This document shows positions 53,783 through 61,889 of a stretch of DNA of 64,000 nt, piece after piece. The position numbers and the translations under genes were made by a program. The notes below the pieces were generated by a model, which saw only the letters and a program-made list of their open reading frames with translations, searched no databases and was not told where the DNA came from. Every line of letters starts with the position of its first letter. The stretch's first letter is position 1. Source of the DNA: Streptomyces cacaoi (GTDB lineage Bacteria > Actinomycetota > Actinomycetes > Streptomycetales > Streptomycetaceae). The stretch lies in contig NZ_BJMM01000011.1 of NCBI RefSeq assembly GCF_006539165.1, positions 1 to 64,000 of the forward strand. The letters run 5' to 3'.

Positions 53783-54472
53783 TTGACCTCCACCTCCCCC
53801 CGGCCCACCGCGACCCCCGACGCGACGGCGTTCTCGGCCCGCATCCGCACCGCCTCCCACGAGCAGCACACCGAGGCCGAGAGCTCCACCTTCATGAGCG
53901 ACATGCTCGGCGGCAGGCTCGGCGTGGAGGCGTACACCCGCTACACCGAGCAACTGTGGTTCATCTACCGCGCGTTGGAGGAGTCCGCCGCCGCGCTGGC
54001 CGACGACCCCGTGGCCGGCCCGTTCCTGAGCGACGGCCTCTTCCGGCTCCCCGCCCTGCGCCGCGATCTGGACCATCTGCACGGCGGCTCCGCCTGGCGC
54101 GAGACCCTCGACCCGCTGCCCGCCACCGCCGCCTACGCACAGCGCATCGCCCGGGTCGCCGCCGAATGGCCCGGCGGCTACGTCGCCCACCACTACACCC
54201 GCTACCTCGGCGACCTCTCCGGCGGCCAGATCATCCGCGGCACCGCCGAGAAGACCTGGGGCTTCGCCCGCAAGGGCGACGGCGTGCGGTTCTACGTCTT
54301 CGACGGCATCGGCAACCCCGCCGCTTTCAAGCGGGAGTACCGCGCCCTGCTGGACGCGCTGCCCACCGACGAACTCGACAAGCAGCGCATCATCGAGGAG
54401 TGCAAGCGCGCCTTCGCCCTCAACACCGCCGTCTTCCACGAGCTGGGCGCCCGCTTCCGCCACACGGCGTGA
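53783..54472 (+). CDS. Biliverdin-producing heme oxygenase, HmuO-like
   Basis: A 229-residue heme oxygenase. The proximal His29 lies in HTEAESSTFMSDML, matching the HmuO pattern, and the distal helix has RYLGDLSGGQIIRG. It cleaves heme to biliverdin, CO and iron. It uses an unusual TTG start, supported by GGGAG at a good distance and by alignment to the family's N-terminus. The upstream iron box links it to iron starvation; an HtaA heme-binding protein is encoded 8 kb downstream. Confidence 0.93.
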   Translation: MTSTSPRPTATPDATAFSARIRTASHEQHTEAESSTFMSDMLGGRLGVEAYTRYTEQLWFIYRALEESAAALADDPVAGPFLSDGLFRLPALRRDLDHLHGGSAWRETLDPLPATAAYAQRIARVAAEWPGGYVAHHYTRYLGDLSGGQIIRGTAEKTWGFARKGDGVRFYVFDGIGNPAAFKREYRALLDALPTDELDKQRIIEECKRAFALNTAVFHELGARFRHTA

Positions 54473-54745
54473 CCCCGGGCCCGCGCAGGCACACGCCTCC
54501 ACGGAGACCGGCGGCCCCGCACGCCTTTGCAGTTGCTTTCTCCGTGAGTGCGACCGGACACCACGCGTCACGGTCACCGCGCCCCGGGCGGACGGCAACC
54601 GCCCGTGCTGCCCCGTGACGCGCCCCGCCCCCGCACGCCGGAAAGCCTTTGCGAGGGTTCGGAGCGGCGCCGACAATGGGACACGGCAACGTCAACCGGC
54701 GGTCGCCGACGAGAGTTTGCTCATTTGCGGGGGAGGAACACCGAC

Positions 54746-55939
54746 ATGTCGCACGTCGAGATACCGGGGGCCCGGGTGCCCATTCGGATGTGGGCGGATC
54801 CGGGCACGGTGGAGGACGCGGCGCTCCAGCAGCTGCGGAACGTGACGACGCTGCCCTGGGTCCAGGGGCTCGCCGTGATGCCCGATGTGCACTACGGGAA
54901 GGGCGCCACCGTCGGCTCCGTCATCGCGATGAAGGACGCCGTGTGCCCGGCCGCCGTGGGGGTCGACATCGGCTGCGGGATGTCCGCCGTACGGACGTCG
55001 CTGACGGCGAACGATCTGCCCGGCGATCTCTCCCGGCTGCGTTCCCGGATCGAGGCGGCCATCCCCGTCGGCTTCCATCTGCACGACGAGCCGGTCGACC
55101 CCCGCCGGGTGCACTCGATGCCGACGGCCGGCTGGGACACGTTCTGGTCCCGGTTCGACGGTGTCGCCGAGGCGGTGCACTTCCGCCGGGAGCGCGCGGC
55201 CAAGCAGCTCGGCACGCTGGGCGGGGGCAACCACTTCGTGGAGGTGTGCCTGGACACCGAGGAGCGGGTGTGGCTGATGCTGCACTCCGGTTCGCGCAAC
55301 ATCGGCAAGGAGCTGGCGGAACACCACATCGGCGAGGCACGCAAACTGCCGCACAACCAGGGCCTGGTGGACCGGGACCTCGCGGTGTTCGTCAAGGACA
55401 CCCCGCAGATGGCCGCCTACCGGCACGACCTGTTCTGGGCCCAGGAGTACGCACAGCGCAACCGCGCGCTGATGATGGGCCTGCTCCAGGACGTGGTGCG
55501 CAAGGAGTTCAAGAAGGCCAAGCCGCTGTTCGACGAGACGATCTCCTGCCACCACAACTATGTGGCGGAGGAGAGCTACGAGGGGATGGATCTGCTGGTC
55601 ACCCGGAAGGGCGCCATCCGTGCGGGCAGCGGGGACCTGGGCATCATCCCGGGCTCCATGGGCACGGGTTCGTACATCGTCCGGGGCCTGGGGTCCGCGG
55701 CGTCGTTCAACTCGGCCTCGCACGGGGCCGGCCGGCGCATGAGCCGGAACGCGGCGCGTAAGCGGTTCTCGGCGCGCGATCTGGCCGACCAGACGCAGGG
55801 CGTGGAGTGCCGCAAGGACGCGGGCGTCGTGGACGAGATCCCGGGCGCCTACAAGCCGATCGAGCAGGTCATCGACCAGCAGCGGGATCTGGTCGAGGTG
55901 GTGGCCAAGCTCCGGCAGATCGTCTGCGTCAAGGGGTAG
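54746..55939 (+). CDS. rtcB: RtcB-family RNA ligase
   Basis: A 397-residue RtcB. DIGCGM (Asp74, Cys77) and HSGSRNIG hold the manganese ligands, GGGNHFVE follows, and His326 in SASHGAGRRMSR is the guanylylated histidine. It joins 2',3'-cyclic phosphate to 5'-OH RNA ends with GTP and manganese, in RNA repair. GGGAGG precedes the ATG. No archease gene is adjacent, as is usual in actinobacteria with solitary rtcB. Confidence 0.94.
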   Translation: MSHVEIPGARVPIRMWADPGTVEDAALQQLRNVTTLPWVQGLAVMPDVHYGKGATVGSVIAMKDAVCPAAVGVDIGCGMSAVRTSLTANDLPGDLSRLRSRIEAAIPVGFHLHDEPVDPRRVHSMPTAGWDTFWSRFDGVAEAVHFRRERAAKQLGTLGGGNHFVEVCLDTEERVWLMLHSGSRNIGKELAEHHIGEARKLPHNQGLVDRDLAVFVKDTPQMAAYRHDLFWAQEYAQRNRALMMGLLQDVVRKEFKKAKPLFDETISCHHNYVAEESYEGMDLLVTRKGAIRAGSGDLGIIPGSMGTGSYIVRGLGSAASFNSASHGAGRRMSRNAARKRFSARDLADQTQGVECRKDAGVVDEIPGAYKPIEQVIDQQRDLVEVVAKLRQIVCVKG

Positions 55940-55953
55940 CGCCGGGCCCGGTG

Positions 55954-56607
55954 TCAGGGCCGGTCGGGCAGCAGTGCGTCCAGTTCGGCGGCGAAGAGCT
56001 GGGCCGGGTCGAAGCCCATCCCGGAGAACTGGCCGGCGAGTTCGAGGGAGAGGACGCCGTGCAGCCGGGTCCACCAGGCCAGGGCCAGCCGGAGCGCGGC
56101 GGGCGAGGCGGTGCGGCCCTCGGCCCAGGTGCGGTGCTCGGCGAGGTGGGTGCCGAACGCCGTCGCGGGGCCGTCCGGGGCGAGCGGCACACAGGCGTCG
56201 AGCACGGTGGCCATGATCTGGTCGGCGACGCCGGTGATGTCCTCGGGGGCGTGGTAGCCGGGCACGGGGGTGCCGTGGATGAGGAAGTAGCGCTGGGGGT
56301 CGGCCAGGGCCCAGTCGCGCAGGGTGTGTGCCAGGCCGGACAGGTCGGCGCCGTCGGCCGCGGCGGCGCCGAGCGTGTCCGCGAGGCTGCGGTAGGCGTC
56401 CCGGACGAGTTCGGTGATCAGTTCGTCGCGGCCGGCGAAGTAGCGGTAGAGCGCGGGCCCGCTCATGCCCATCTGCTTGGCGATGGCGTTGAGGGAGATC
56501 CCGGACGCCCCGGCCGTGGCGATCTGCTCCCGGGCGTGCTCCTTGATCTCCGCGCGCACCTGGCTGCGGTAGCGCTCCCGCGGGGACTGCACCTGAGCCT
56601 TCGCCAT
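55954..56607 (-). CDS. TetR-family regulator
   Basis: A 217-residue TetR protein. The HTH spans about 20-60 (AREQIATAGASGISLNAIAK, GMSGPALYRYFAGRDELI), and a WHG-like C-terminal domain contains LHGVLSLELAGQFSGMGFDP. GGTGA precedes the ATG. It follows the MerR gene by 62 bp on the same strand and is convergent with rtcB. Target not evident. Confidence 0.9.
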   Translation of the reverse strand: MAKAQVQSPRERYRSQVRAEIKEHAREQIATAGASGISLNAIAKQMGMSGPALYRYFAGRDELITELVRDAYRSLADTLGAAAADGADLSGLAHTLRDWALADPQRYFLIHGTPVPGYHAPEDITGVADQIMATVLDACVPLAPDGPATAFGTHLAEHRTWAEGRTASPAALRLALAWWTRLHGVLSLELAGQFSGMGFDPAQLFAAELDALLPDRP

Positions 56608-56669
56608 CCGTCCGTCACCTTCTCGGTCGTGCGGCCACCACTTCCTTCCGCGAGAAGCTATCACGCACG

Positions 56670-57212
56670 CTATGCCCCTCTTCCGTCCTCCCCGCCCCCG
56701 CCTTCTCCCGGGCTCTGTGCCCGCACGAGGGTTCGTCCGCCCTCGTGGACCGAGGTCTCCTCGTGGACCGAGGTCTCCTCGTGGACCGAGGTCTCCTCAT
56801 GGGCCGAGGTCTCCTCGTGGACCGAGGTCTCCTCATGGGCCGAGGTCTCCTCATGGGCCGAGGCGGACCGGAGTGCGGCCCGCAGCCGGTCGCGCACCGC
56901 GGTCCGGGCGGCGATGCGTGCCTCCATGGCTGCGAGCCGGTCCCGAGCGACGCGCAGACCGGCGGCCGAGGGCGGCGCGGCGGCGACGTCGCCGTCCAGG
57001 CACGGCAGGAAGAAGGCGACGTCCTCAAGGGTGAGCCCGGCGTCCAGCAGATACCGGATGTTGCGCACCCGTATCCCGGCGTCCTCGTCGTAGACGCGGT
57101 AGCCGTTGTCCGCGCGGGCCGGGGCCAGCAGTCCGGCCTGCTCGTAGTGGCGCAGCGCCCGCGTCGACACGCCCGTCCTGCGGGCCGGTTCACCGATCCG
57201 CACCGCCGTCAC
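56670..57212 (-). CDS. MerR-family regulator with hexapeptide-repeat tail
   Basis: About 180 residues. The HTH (VRIGEPARRTGVSTRALRHY, EQAGLLAPARADNGYRVYDE) and dimerisation helix (RNIRYLLDAGLTLEDVAFFL) are typical of MerR. The C-terminal tail contains seven six-residue units of the type HEETSV or HEETSA, encoded by an 18-bp minisatellite, ending in a Gly/Arg-rich stretch. The acidic His-Glu-Glu repeats might bind metal or alter conformation. The GTG at 57212 was chosen; a GTG at 57203 is also possible. The likely operator lies before the SDR gene upstream. Confidence 0.85.
   Translation of the reverse strand: MTAVRIGEPARRTGVSTRALRHYEQAGLLAPARADNGYRVYDEDAGIRVRNIRYLLDAGLTLEDVAFFLPCLDGDVAAAPPSAAGLRVARDRLAAMEARIAARTAVRDRLRAALRSASAHEETSAHEETSVHEETSAHEETSVHEETSVHEETSVHEGGRTLVRAQSPGEGGGGEDGRGA
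56742..56867 (-). repeat. 18-bp coding minisatellite, 7 copies
   Basis: Seven head-to-tail 18-bp units. Two alleles alternate: CTCGTGGACCGAGGTCTC at copies 1, 2, 3 and 5, and CTCATGGGCCGAGGTCTC at copies 4 and 6; copy 7 is like the second but diverges at its end. Read on the minus strand each encodes a HEETS hexapeptide in the MerR C-terminus. Variation between strains is likely. Confidence 0.95.
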
Positions 57213-57286
57213 CGCCTCGTGCCCCGCGCTCCTGGTACCCGGCGCCCCGGCCGCGGGGCACCCGGCCGGTGCGCCGGACAGTCGTA

Positions 57287-58081
57287 TCACGCGACCACCG
57301 CTCCCCCGTCGACGGGCAGCACGACCCCGGTGATGAACGACGCCTCCGGCGCGGAGAGTTGGCGGATCGCCCAGGCCACCTCGGCGGGGCGGCCCACCCG
57401 GCCCAGCGGGGTGTGGGCGAGCTGCCATGCGCGGACGGCCTCCCGCTGCCGCGGGCCGAGACCGCTGTGCTCGCCGATCGGGGTGTCCACCGCGCCGGGC
57501 GCGACCGCGACGACGCGCACACCGTCGGGCGCGAAGTCCACCGCCCAGCTGCGGGTGAGCAGTTCGAGTGCCGCCTTCGTCGCCGCGTACAGCGAGTTGC
57601 CCGGCCAGGCCCGCTGGCCGATGGACGTGCTCACGTTGACGACGACCCCGCCGGACGGCGCCCGGCGGAGCGCGGGCAGCGCGGCCCGGGTGAGCAGGAC
57701 GGGCGCGGTGAGGTTGGTCGACAGCTGGGTCCCGATCCGTTCCGGGGTCAGCTCGGCCAGCCGCTCGTTCAGCACGATGCCCGCGTTGTTGACCAGCACG
57801 TCCAGTCGGCCGGTGGCCTCCAGCGCCGCCGCGACGACGCGTTCGGGGGCCTGCGGGCCGGTGAGGTCGGCGGTGAGCGGGACGATGGCGCCGCAGCCCG
57901 GCTCGGCCGCCGTCTCCCGCAGTGGGCCGGGCCTGCGGCCGACGGCGACGACGTGCGCGCCGTCCGCGGCGAACGCACGCGCCGTGGCACGGCCGATGCC
58001 GGTGCCCGCTCCGGTGACGACGACGGTGCGCGGGGCCGGGGTCCGGTGCTCCCGCGGCGTGGGGTCGGTGTTGGCGTCCAT
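57287..58081 (-). CDS. Short-chain dehydrogenase/reductase
   Basis: A 264-residue classical SDR. TGAGTGIGRA is the cofactor loop, VLVNNAGIVLNE and NVSTSIGQ hold the expected Asn and Ser, and YAATK holds the catalytic Tyr-Lys. The C-terminus has LPVDGGAVVA. An NAD(P)-dependent ketone or alcohol oxidoreductase of unknown substrate. It starts 80 bp after the terpene-synthase-like fusion on the same strand and is followed by MerR; a MerR-type operator lies before it. Possible tailoring enzyme for the cluster product. Confidence 0.92.
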   Translation of the reverse strand: MDANTDPTPREHRTPAPRTVVVTGAGTGIGRATARAFAADGAHVVAVGRRPGPLRETAAEPGCGAIVPLTADLTGPQAPERVVAAALEATGRLDVLVNNAGIVLNERLAELTPERIGTQLSTNLTAPVLLTRAALPALRRAPSGGVVVNVSTSIGQRAWPGNSLYAATKAALELLTRSWAVDFAPDGVRVVAVAPGAVDTPIGEHSGLGPRQREAVRAWQLAHTPLGRVGRPAEVAWAIRQLSAPEASFITGVVLPVDGGAVVA

Positions 58082-58094
58082 GCGGGCATCGTCG

Positions 58095-58118
58095 GACCTT
58101 GACGCCGGCGTGAAGGTC
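58095..58118 (-). promoter_or_regulatory. MerR operator in the SDR promoter
   Basis: A near-perfect 24-bp palindrome, GACCTT, spacer base, ACGCCGGCGT, spacer base, AAGGTC (22 of 24 symmetric). On the minus strand TTGACC (58120-58115) overlaps its upstream edge and can serve as -35. This long-spacer arrangement is the hallmark of MerR-controlled promoters, and a MerR gene lies just downstream. Confidence 0.7.
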
Positions 58119-58161
58119 AAGTCCCGCGGCCCCGCCGCCCGTTTCCGCCGGCTCCGCGGCG

Positions 58162-60027
58162 TCACTCCGGGCGGGTCGGAACGGCCGGTTTCCGCGGGGA
58201 GACGAGGGGCGCGGCGCCGTGGCGGCGTCGGCGGCGGCCGTATGCGGTGATCGCCTGCCACAGGTCGCGCCGGTCGGCGTCGGGCCAGTGGCCGGGGGTG
58301 AAGTACAGCTCGGCGTAGGTGGCCTGCCAGGGAAGGAAGTTGGAGGTGCGCTGCTCGTCGCCGGTGCGCCACAGCAGATCGACGTCCGGCATGTCGGGGT
58401 GGGGCAGATGGCGGGCGAAGTCGTCCTCGCCGATGAGGTCGGGGTCCACGTCGCCCGCGCGGGCCGCCCGGGCGAGGGCCGCCGCGGTCCGGGTGATCTC
58501 GTCGCGGCCGCCGTAGTTGAGGCACACGGTGAGGGTCAGCCCGGTGCGGGCGCGGGTGCGGCGCTCCTCGCGCAGCAGGGACCGGACGAGTTCTTCGGGC
58601 AGTTTTCCCGGGTTGCCGGACCAGCGCTGACGCACGTCGAGATCGCGGACGGGGCCTTCGTCGAGTTCGCGCCGGGTCGCTTCGAGGACCGCGGCGATCT
58701 CCTCGGTGTCGCGCTGCCAGTTCTCGGTGGAGAACGCGTAGAGCGTCAGATGGCGCAGGCCGATCTCCAGCGCGCCGTAGACCATCTCGCGCGCGGCGAC
58801 GTTGCCGGCGCGGTGGCCTGCGGAGCGGGGCAGACCGCGCTGTTCGGCCCAACGGCCGTTGCCGTCCATGATGATCGCCACATGCGCGGGCATCCGGTCG
58901 GCGGCGATCCGCGGGGGCCGGGCCCCCTCCGGGTGCGGTGGCGGGGTCCGCAGGGCGGTGTCCTCGGCTGCCGGCTCCGGGGCGCGCGCGGTCGCCGGGG
59001 TGCGCCGGGGCACGGGCGGCGCGGGCGGCGCGGCCGGGACGGTCAGGGGCGTCAGGCTCCATGCGAGCCGGGCGCGGAGACGGGCGGGGGCGAGGATGCG
59101 TACGCGGGTCGGGAGGGACGGGCGCGGGGCGCGCTCCAGCAGGGCGGGGCCGGCCGCGTCGACGGCGTCGAGCTGGGCGCGCAGCAGGCGGGCCGACGTG
59201 TCGAGCACCGTGGCGGCGCCCGGGTGCATGCCTCTCGTCAGCGCGGGCCTGGTCACCCAGCGGCGGGCCAGGTCGGTCACGGTGCCGACCAGGGCTGCCG
59301 CGGCCGGGCTCCAGCGTCCCTGCCGGAGAGCGTCCTCCGCGCCGGGGCAGGCGTCCAGGGCCTCGCGCGGCAGGAGGAGACGGCCCTCGGCGAGGTCGGC
59401 GCCGAGGTCGGTGAGGACGTCGGTGAGCTGGGCACCGTCGATGAACCGCCGGTAGTCGTGCTGCCGGTCCAGCCTCGGCGTCATCGGCGCCCCGGCCTGC
59501 TCGAACAGATGGCGGACCTGGTCGACCCAGGGCGCGATCTCCTCGGTGCACCAGGCCCGCCACTCCGCCCAGTCGGCGAAGTGCCGGCCGCGGGTGTCGT
59601 CCCGGGTGGCGGCCATGGCGCCGCGCAGCCCCGACAGATCCAGCCGCCATCGCAGGGCGGTGTCCACCAGCGCGTGCCGGACCGGGTCCGTGCTCGTGCC
59701 GGCCGCCAGGTCGCCCCGGAACGCCTCCGTCCAGGCCGCGACGCGGGCGGCACGCCCGGCCGCGTCCGCGTCCGGCCCGTCGGCCAGGTCGTCCACGGCG
59801 TTCGCGGCCGCCCACAGGGCCCATCCGGCCGGACGGAGCACGGCCGGCATCAGCTGGACGAGGGCGTGGATCGCGGGGTCGTGCCGCCGTGTGGTGCGCC
59901 GGCACAGCCGGTAGGCGGCCCGCAGGGCCGGGTCCTCACCGGTGCGGGACCGCGCGGGGAACCGGCCCCGGCGCGCTCGCGGGGCCGCGTCGCGGTCTGC
60001 CGGGGTGGGCTGTGATGAGGGGCGCAT
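58162..60027 (-). CDS. Fusion: squalene/phytoene-synthase-like domain + cis-prenyltransferase
   Basis: 621 residues in two enzyme-like parts. Residues about 30-310 are an all-alpha trans-prenyl synthase fold of the squalene/phytoene synthase type, with aspartate motifs VDDLAD at 78-83 and LTDLGAD at 205-211 followed by EGRLLLP. After a Pro/Ala-rich linker (330-375), residues 380-600 are a UppS-like cis-prenyltransferase: IIMDGNGRW (catalytic Asp388), AFSTENW, CLNYGGRDE, and RTGDEQRTSNFLPWQ. Both active sites look intact. It may make a cis-prenyl diphosphate and couple or rearrange it. It lies 11 bp after the ABC permease gene; the product is unknown. This is a gene-level fusion, not two overlapping genes. 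Confidence 0.87.
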   Translation of the reverse strand: MRPSSQPTPADRDAAPRARRGRFPARSRTGEDPALRAAYRLCRRTTRRHDPAIHALVQLMPAVLRPAGWALWAAANAVDDLADGPDADAAGRAARVAAWTEAFRGDLAAGTSTDPVRHALVDTALRWRLDLSGLRGAMAATRDDTRGRHFADWAEWRAWCTEEIAPWVDQVRHLFEQAGAPMTPRLDRQHDYRRFIDGAQLTDVLTDLGADLAEGRLLLPREALDACPGAEDALRQGRWSPAAAALVGTVTDLARRWVTRPALTRGMHPGAATVLDTSARLLRAQLDAVDAAGPALLERAPRPSLPTRVRILAPARLRARLAWSLTPLTVPAAPPAPPVPRRTPATARAPEPAAEDTALRTPPPHPEGARPPRIAADRMPAHVAIIMDGNGRWAEQRGLPRSAGHRAGNVAAREMVYGALEIGLRHLTLYAFSTENWQRDTEEIAAVLEATRRELDEGPVRDLDVRQRWSGNPGKLPEELVRSLLREERRTRARTGLTLTVCLNYGGRDEITRTAAALARAARAGDVDPDLIGEDDFARHLPHPDMPDVDLLWRTGDEQRTSNFLPWQATYAELYFTPGHWPDADRRDLWQAITAYGRRRRRHGAAPLVSPRKPAVPTRPE

Positions 60028-60038
60028 GGGCCGGGACC

Positions 60039-60938
60039 TCAGTCTGCTTCCGTGTCGGACACCGTGGGCGGGGTCGTGGGCGTGGGAGGGGGCGTCGGTG
60101 AGGACGCGGCAGAACGGCGGGGCGCGGGAAGGCCGACGGTGCCGCCTTCCTGCCGGGGCGGCGGGGCGGGCGCGCCCGACGACAGGGAACTGCGGGTGCT
60201 GCGGCGGAAACCCGCCACCGCGACCAGCGCTGCCGCCGCGAACCAGGCGAGCTGGACGGCCAGATGGCCCGGCACCGGGCTGCTGGAGAACCCGGCCGCC
60301 GTGCTGGCCTGCATCGCCCCGTAGGAGGGCAGATAGCGCACGACGGGGGCGTCGGCCCCGGAACTGGTGACGGGGTTCTGGAGCGCGAGATCGATGATGC
60401 TGGTCATCACGATGGCGAACATGCCCTCGACCTCGCGGCGCAGCAGCGAGCCGAAGCCGACACCGAGCGCCCCGTAGGTGAGTCCGGCGCAGAACAACGC
60501 GGCGGCGAGCAGCAGCGGTTGGCGAGGTGTCCAGGCCAGACAGGTGACCGCGGTGGCGTAGCCGGCGACCACCGCGGACACCAGCGCCAGTGCGGTGACC
60601 TTGGCCAGGACGAGGGGGACGCGGGGATAGCCGGCCAGCGCCAGCCTGCGGTCGAAGCCGCTGCCGGAGAAGGTGGCGGCGAACATCATGAAACCGGTGA
60701 TCAGTGTGACGGCGTTGAGCGCGCCGCTGATCTCGGTCAGTTCGTTGCCGTGCGGGGCCAGCGTCTCGCCGGTGGCGCGCAGCCGCATCCGGGCCGGGTC
60801 GTCGGGCATCGCCAGATACGCCAGGGTCGTCCACACCGGGACGAACAGGGCCACCAGGACCATGGCGAACCGGTTGCGCCCGTGCTCGATCAGCGCGAAG
60901 CGGGTGGCGACCGTGAAGTGGGCCGTGCGGAAGCTCAT
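60039..60938 (-). CDS. ABC-2 type permease, terpenoid cassette
   Basis: A 299-residue integral membrane protein with six helices, beginning SFRTAHFTVATRFALIEHGR and containing FSGSGFDRRLALAGYPRVPL, VGFGSLLRREVEGMFAI, as in ABC-2 permeases of the NatB/DrrB type. A long Pro/Ser/Thr-rich C-terminal tail follows the last helix. Its start overlaps the ATPase stop (ATGA). Likely exports or positions the product of the downstream fusion enzyme. Confidence 0.85.
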   Translation of the reverse strand: MSFRTAHFTVATRFALIEHGRNRFAMVLVALFVPVWTTLAYLAMPDDPARMRLRATGETLAPHGNELTEISGALNAVTLITGFMMFAATFSGSGFDRRLALAGYPRVPLVLAKVTALALVSAVVAGYATAVTCLAWTPRQPLLLAAALFCAGLTYGALGVGFGSLLRREVEGMFAIVMTSIIDLALQNPVTSSGADAPVVRYLPSYGAMQASTAAGFSSSPVPGHLAVQLAWFAAAALVAVAGFRRSTRSSLSSGAPAPPPRQEGGTVGLPAPRRSAASSPTPPPTPTTPPTVSDTEAD

Positions 60939-61543
60939 GCGCCGGCCCCCGCCTCGTCGGGGCGGAGCAGCCCGCCGTCCAGGCGCCACAGCTCGTCCAG
61001 GCGTGCGGTGTCGTACGCGAGATGAGAGACGACGAGGACCGAACGCCCCGCGTTCCGCAGCCGCACGGCCAGGTCCCAGAACCGCTGATAGGTGTCCCAG
61101 TCGAACCCCTGGTACGGCTCGTCCAGCAGCAGGACCTGCGGATCGTGCATGAGCGCCAGCGTCACGTTCAGCTTCTGCCGCGTACCGCCGCTGAGCACAC
61201 CGGCCCGCTCCTCGGCGTACCCGGTGAAGCCCAGTACCTCCATGACCTCCTCGGCGTACCGCACATCGGCCAGGCGGTAGGCCGTCCGGAAGAACGACAG
61301 GTGCTGCCGGACGGTCAGGGCGTCGTTGAGGACGGCGTGCTGCGGGCAGTAGCCGAACCGGCCGGTGTGCCGGACCGTGCCGCGCGTGGGCCGCAGTTCA
61401 CCCGAGACCACCTTCAGCAGCGTGGACTTGCCGGCGCCGTTCTCCCCCACGATCCCGCACAGGGTGCCTGCCCTGAGCCGCAGATCGATCCCCCGCAGGA
61501 CCGCACGCCGCCGGTAGGCATGGTGCACACCCCTGACTTCCAC
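60935..61543 (-). CDS. ABC transporter ATP-binding protein, terpenoid cassette
   Basis: About 202 residues: Walker A GENGAGKST, signature VLSGGTRQKLN, Walker B VLLLDEPYQGFD, and H-loop VSHLAYD. A short ATPase lacking a C-terminal domain. The GTG at 61543 is preferred because GGGGGAGG lies 5 bp before it; a GTG at 61558 is also in frame. First gene of an ATPase, permease, fusion-enzyme operon. Confidence 0.88.
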   Translation of the reverse strand: MEVRGVHHAYRRRAVLRGIDLRLRAGTLCGIVGENGAGKSTLLKVVSGELRPTRGTVRHTGRFGYCPQHAVLNDALTVRQHLSFFRTAYRLADVRYAEEVMEVLGFTGYAEERAGVLSGGTRQKLNVTLALMHDPQVLLLDEPYQGFDWDTYQRFWDLAVRLRNAGRSVLVVSHLAYDTARLDELWRLDGGLLRPDEAGAGA

Positions 61544-61558
61544 GTACGCCTCCCCCAC

Positions 61559-61889
61559 CTGGCCCGTACGTCACCGGGCGTCCCCGCGTGCTCCCGGGCA
61601 TTCCCCGCGTCTCCCCCGCGCACCGGACCGACCGTGACCGCATGACGTAACGACCGCGGCTGGTCGGGGACACGGCGTCCGGACACACCGAACCCCGGGC
61701 GTCGTCGGCGGGTCCGGGGCGGGCCGGGGTGTTCGTTCACCGTCGCCGGAGGCGGGAGAGCCGTACCCGCCGGGCAGGTGCGCTGTTTCCGGAGGGGGGA
61801 GAGAGCCGTGCCCGCCGGGCTGAGGGCGGCGGGCACGGCGGTCCGGGGCCGCGCGACGGAGGGCGCGCGCGGCGCGAACGAGGGGGGGA
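61559..61889. other. Intergenic region with operon promoter and HtaA terminator
   Basis: 331 bp without a gene. It should contain the promoter of the terpenoid cassette, but I could not assign hexamers. At the right end is the HtaA terminator hairpin (61806-61838). Confidence 0.4.
61806..61838 (-). terminator. HtaA-gene terminator
   Basis: CCGTGCCCGCCG (61806-61817) and CGGCGGGCACGG (61827-61838) form a perfect 12-bp stem with a 9-base loop, 52 bp downstream of the HtaA stop. Confidence 0.7.

Noticed and set aside
56742..56867. CRISPR-like array
   Set aside because: The units are directly contiguous with no unique spacers and read in frame as protein repeats.
58162..60027. Two separate overlapping genes instead of a fusion
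   Set aside because: A single frame runs without a stop through both domains and their Pro/Ala-rich linker, and no ribosome-binding site precedes the second domain's MPAHVAIIMDG segment.
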